NCBI GenBank assembly: GCA_017560085.1
Contig: JAFYPA010000017.1
Location: 1 to 43,181, forward strand
DNA: 43,181 bases
Direction: 5' to 3'
Source of the DNA: Clostridia bacterium
GTDB lineage: Bacteria > Bacillota > Clostridia > Oscillospirales > CAG-382
The first letter of the stretch is position 1. Each line of letters opens with the position of its first letter. The position numbers and the translations under genes were made by a program. Positions 40,684 through 43,181 of this stretch are shown here, in pieces. The notes beneath the pieces are model-generated. The model made no database searches and had not been told where the DNA came from. It worked only from the letters and a program-made list of their open reading frames with translations.

Positions 40684-42744
40684 TCAGCAAGTAATGTTGT
40701 TGTCAAGTGCGGCGCGCTTTCCCGAATAGGTTTCAAGGCTTATTGGGTTCGCGCAGTTGTCAATTATATTGTGGTGTATGCTCCACGGCAGAGCTTTGGG
40801 GTTGTAGATGTAAAACTTATCTCCGACCTGCATATTCACCCTTTCGCCAAGGGTAAATTCCATTGTCTCCGTATCGAATCCGAGAATTTCCGCCTCGGTC
40901 ATATCGGAAATGCGGACGATATGCCAGCCTCGGTAGTTGTCGGACATTTTTCTTATAAGCATAGGCTTTACGCCCTCACAGCCCGCTCTTACGCCTTGTC
41001 TGTAGAAGGTATTTTCTCCGCTCACAAGTCCGACCGTGCCGACTGCGTATTCCGAAATTATGCCTTTTCCACAGCCTGCAAAGGTGTTGTCGTGGATTGA
41101 AAGCCTTGTTACATCGTCGCTTATCTGTATTCCCGTAAAGCTTGAATCCGCCTCACCTCTGACGAAAATCTGATTATCCGCAACAGTTGCAAAGGGTGCG
41201 GTGATATTTATTGCGTATCTTTCCTTGCCGTTTCCGTCCTTTGCGGTCATATCAAAGCTGTTACCGCAGACTATAAGGTTTTCGCAGGGAGTATCAACAT
41301 TTCCGCATTCGCCCATAAACCAGATTCCGTTGCTGTTGAAGTTTATAAAGCTGTTATTCTGCACGGTAATCTGCGAAGCGCAGGAGCCGATTTTGAACAT
41401 TGCATCTCCGTAGCAGACACCGTCCTCGAAATAGTTATCCGTAACGATATGCTGACCCGTGCCGAGCTTATCAAGATAAGCCCGCTTTCCTCTGACATTG
41501 CCGATGGCGATGCTTCCGCAGTTTCTGAAATAGCATCCGTTGATTTTCACGAATCTCGATGCGCCCTCCCATGAGCATCCGCCGACATCGATGACACGGC
41601 AATTGAGAATGGAAGTATTCTCTGCGGTGTCGTTATTGTTAAATGCATTTCTCGCACAGTCCTCAACGGAGCATCTGCTGTAAATGATGGAGCGTCTGTA
41701 CAAATCGGGGTTTTCCGAGATTTCACGGTAGATTCCCGAGGCATAGAAGCACTCTGCGGACATTCTTCTTGCGTGGCAGTTTTCAATATAGACACTTTCG
41801 TTGTTCATAAGGCAGGTGGCGTTGGTCTTCATAAGGTAGAAGCCCCACACGGAATCCCCGCCCTTCATTTTGAGGCAACCTGCCATATCACGGTCGTCAA
41901 AGCCGAGATTTCCCGTCATAAAGAGATTTTTAAGCTCCACATAGCCGTTATTTCTGATAACGAAGCAGGAGCCGCCCTCTTTTTCGATTCCGATGTGACC
42001 GAATTTATTTTCAATAACGGTATCGACACCGCTCTCGCCCTCAAAGGTAAATCCGCCCGCATTTTCAATAACCAGCGAATGGGAAAGAGTATATCTGCCG
42101 TTGGGAAGAAAAACGCCCTTCTTATTCTGCACGGCGGAATCAATTGCCTTCTGAATCGCAAGAGTATCCGAGTGCATAATTTCACCATCGGCACTCATAT
42201 TAGCGGTTTCGGAAAGGTAAACCTTGTTTCCGTCAATCCTTTCAATAACGGCAATCATCTTATCATCGCAGACAAAAGCCGCGGTACAGCCGTGTTCAAG
42301 CTCCTTGAAATTGCCGATTTTCACGCGGATACCCATTTCGATATCGGCAAAACCATCTACAATCTTCACATTTTCCGTCCAGCTTCTGCCGAAATCCTTT
42401 GTCCATCTGAGCACATTCGGTGCATCGGGGTCGAAATCGAGATAATAGACAGCCCAGCTGCCCTGACTTCCGTCGTAGCCGAAAAATTCGATTCTGTCAC
42501 CGATTGGCTGATTGTGCACCCATTTTCTCGGATTCACAGGTGAGGTATCTTTGCGTTCAAAGAGAACCTTCGCGGGGAAATTTATAAAGCATTTTGTGAC
42601 AACGACCTCATCACCAACCTCAAAATCGCCGATATTTTCGACGGTAATCACATTTGAGCCTGCGGTTGCGGTCATTTTTGATGTAAAAACGGAGCCTTTC
42701 GCACCGAAATCACGGGCATTGAGCAATTTTATGTTGTCATTCAT
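40684..42744 (-). CDS. Right-handed beta-helix protein, pectate-lyase-3-like fold, no signal peptide
   Basis: 686 residues. The N-terminus LLNARDFGAKGS matches the start of many pectate-lyase-3 and GH28-like proteins, and LAIQKAIDSAVQNKKGVFLPNGRYTL is the usual first coil with the GxYxL turn. After that, repeated N-x-x-[IF]-x-x-C coil patterns run to about residue 570 (IENCHARRMSAECFY, NNNDTAENTSILNCRVIDVGG). It is only distantly similar to the three beta-helix paralogs of the 13-24 kb cluster. Residues ~20-190 form an extra N-terminal beta domain with W-rich stretches. It has no signal peptide, so location is unclear. GGAGG lies seven bases before the ATG; enzyme class and target unknown. 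Confidence 0.83.
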   Translation of the reverse strand: MNDNIKLLNARDFGAKGSVFTSKMTATAGSNVITVENIGDFEVGDEVVVTKCFINFPAKVLFERKDTSPVNPRKWVHNQPIGDRIEFFGYDGSQGSWAVYYLDFDPDAPNVLRWTKDFGRSWTENVKIVDGFADIEMGIRVKIGNFKELEHGCTAAFVCDDKMIAVIERIDGNKVYLSETANMSADGEIMHSDTLAIQKAIDSAVQNKKGVFLPNGRYTLSHSLVIENAGGFTFEGESGVDTVIENKFGHIGIEKEGGSCFVIRNNGYVELKNLFMTGNLGFDDRDMAGCLKMKGGDSVWGFYLMKTNATCLMNNESVYIENCHARRMSAECFYASGIYREISENPDLYRRSIIYSRCSVEDCARNAFNNNDTAENTSILNCRVIDVGGCSWEGASRFVKINGCYFRNCGSIAIGNVRGKRAYLDKLGTGQHIVTDNYFEDGVCYGDAMFKIGSCASQITVQNNSFINFNSNGIWFMGECGNVDTPCENLIVCGNSFDMTAKDGNGKERYAINITAPFATVADNQIFVRGEADSSFTGIQISDDVTRLSIHDNTFAGCGKGIISEYAVGTVGLVSGENTFYRQGVRAGCEGVKPMLIRKMSDNYRGWHIVRISDMTEAEILGFDTETMEFTLGERVNMQVGDKFYIYNPKALPWSIHHNIIDNCANPISLETYSGKRAALDNNITC

Positions 42745-42788
42745 AAGAAATCCTCCGTGAAATGCCGAATTAAAGCCTGATTAATGAG

Positions 42789-42817
42789 ATTATACAACCA
42801 AAAAATCGAAAAATCAA
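42789..42817 (-). promoter_or_regulatory. Promoter of the beta-helix/NUDIX operon
   Basis: TTGATT (42817-42812), 17 bases, TATAAT (42794-42789) on the minus strand, 45 bases before the ATG. Confidence 0.75.
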
Positions 42818-42900
42818 CCGCAAAACCGAGGTTTTACACAATAGTAACATATTCGCGCAATAAAAAAGTCGGACTCAGCCGACCGAAAAGAGTATAAAAA

Positions 42901-42927
42901 TAAAAAAGCCGAGTAAAAACTCGGCTA
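42901..42927 (-). terminator. Terminator of the 5S rRNA gene
   Basis: AGCCGAGT pairs with ACTCGGCT on the minus strand with a four-base loop, followed by TTTTTT; it begins four bases past the mature 5S end. Confidence 0.92.
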
Positions 42928-42930
42928 AGT

Positions 42931-43046
<116 letters not shown>

Positions 43047-43116
43047 TGATGTATAAATGACAGTAAAAAGGAGAAAAAAGTCATTTACACAAATTATACG
43101 GAAAAACCGTATCAAT

Positions 43117-43160
43117 AAAAAAAGGATGTTCGTGACATCCTCTTCCGTCCGTTGGACGGT
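43117..43160 (-). terminator. Terminator of the second 5S copy, with an extra hairpin
   Basis: On the minus strand a hairpin CCGTCC-aac-GGACGG (43160-43146) directly follows the second 5S, then GGATGT / ACATCC (43140-43124) with seven T (43123-43117). The first hairpin may guide 3' processing. Confidence 0.8.
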
Positions 43161-43181
43161 GTTAGCATCGACCAATCTTCC
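43161..43181 (-). rRNA. rrf: Second 5S ribosomal RNA, 3' end only
   Basis: The last bases of the window repeat the 5S 3' end: GGAAGATTGGTC is shared with the complete copy, then GATGCTAAC replaces its AATGCAGAC in the helix I strand. The rest of the gene lies beyond the window edge; the 3' end position is placed by alignment with the complete copy. Confidence 0.8.

Overview
The window looks like a chromosome segment of a fermentative, low-to-mid GC Firmicute of the class Clostridia, probably an Oscillospiraceae/Ruminococcaceae-like gut or rumen bacterium. This is inferred from strong GGAGG ribosome binding sites, TTGACA/TATAAT promoters, GTG and TTG starts, an S-layer-homology (SLH) protein, a dockerin-tailed secreted protein, a GTP-type PEP carboxykinase and a BMP-type nucleoside transporter. 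No phage, transposase, CRISPR or tRNA gene was recognised.

Layout. 1-4.4 kb: the 5' part of pckG (minus), then a plus-strand row with a GH29 alpha-L-fucosidase, an M20 amidohydrolase and a PHP-domain phosphoesterase. 4.5-10.2 kb: a minus-strand purine salvage operon, xpt - BMP lipoprotein - ABC ATPase - two permeases, driven by a consensus promoter. 10.3-13 kb: a GH127 beta-L-arabinofuranosidase divergent from an AraC-type regulator. 13-25.6 kb: the most distinctive region, a minus-strand cluster of a 1758-residue surface protein (four beta-helix units, SLH repeats and a C-terminal beta-helix domain), a glycyl radical enzyme, a creatininase-family protein and two stand-alone copies of the same C-terminal beta-helix domain without signal peptides; a second AraC regulator lies upstream. 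26-28 kb: secG, with an unusual acidic tail, and mnmE. 28-32.7 kb: a 1550-residue secreted protein with duplicated modules, a beta-propeller-like region and a C-terminal dockerin. 32.8-40.2 kb: housekeeping and small genes (DUF368/PopT, rluB-like, a sigma factor, a zinc-ribbon protein, a lipoprotein, pyrR, a chain of three unknown small genes including a 29-codon ORF, and pgeF). 40.2-42.7 kb: a NUDIX hydrolase and a fourth beta-helix protein. 42.9-43.2 kb: one complete 5S rRNA gene and the 3' end of a second, tandem copy.

How it fits together. The enzymes point to plant or host glycan use: fucose and arabinofuranose removal in the cytoplasm by GH29 and GH127, surface attachment through SLH or dockerin, and beta-helix proteins of polysaccharide-active fold both outside and apparently inside the cell. 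The glycyl radical enzyme sits inside the beta-helix cluster without a visible activating enzyme and has an atypical active-site context, so the region 13.0-24.5 kb is the best candidate for an undescribed catabolic system. The purine block (xpt plus transporter) is a coherent uptake-and-salvage unit.
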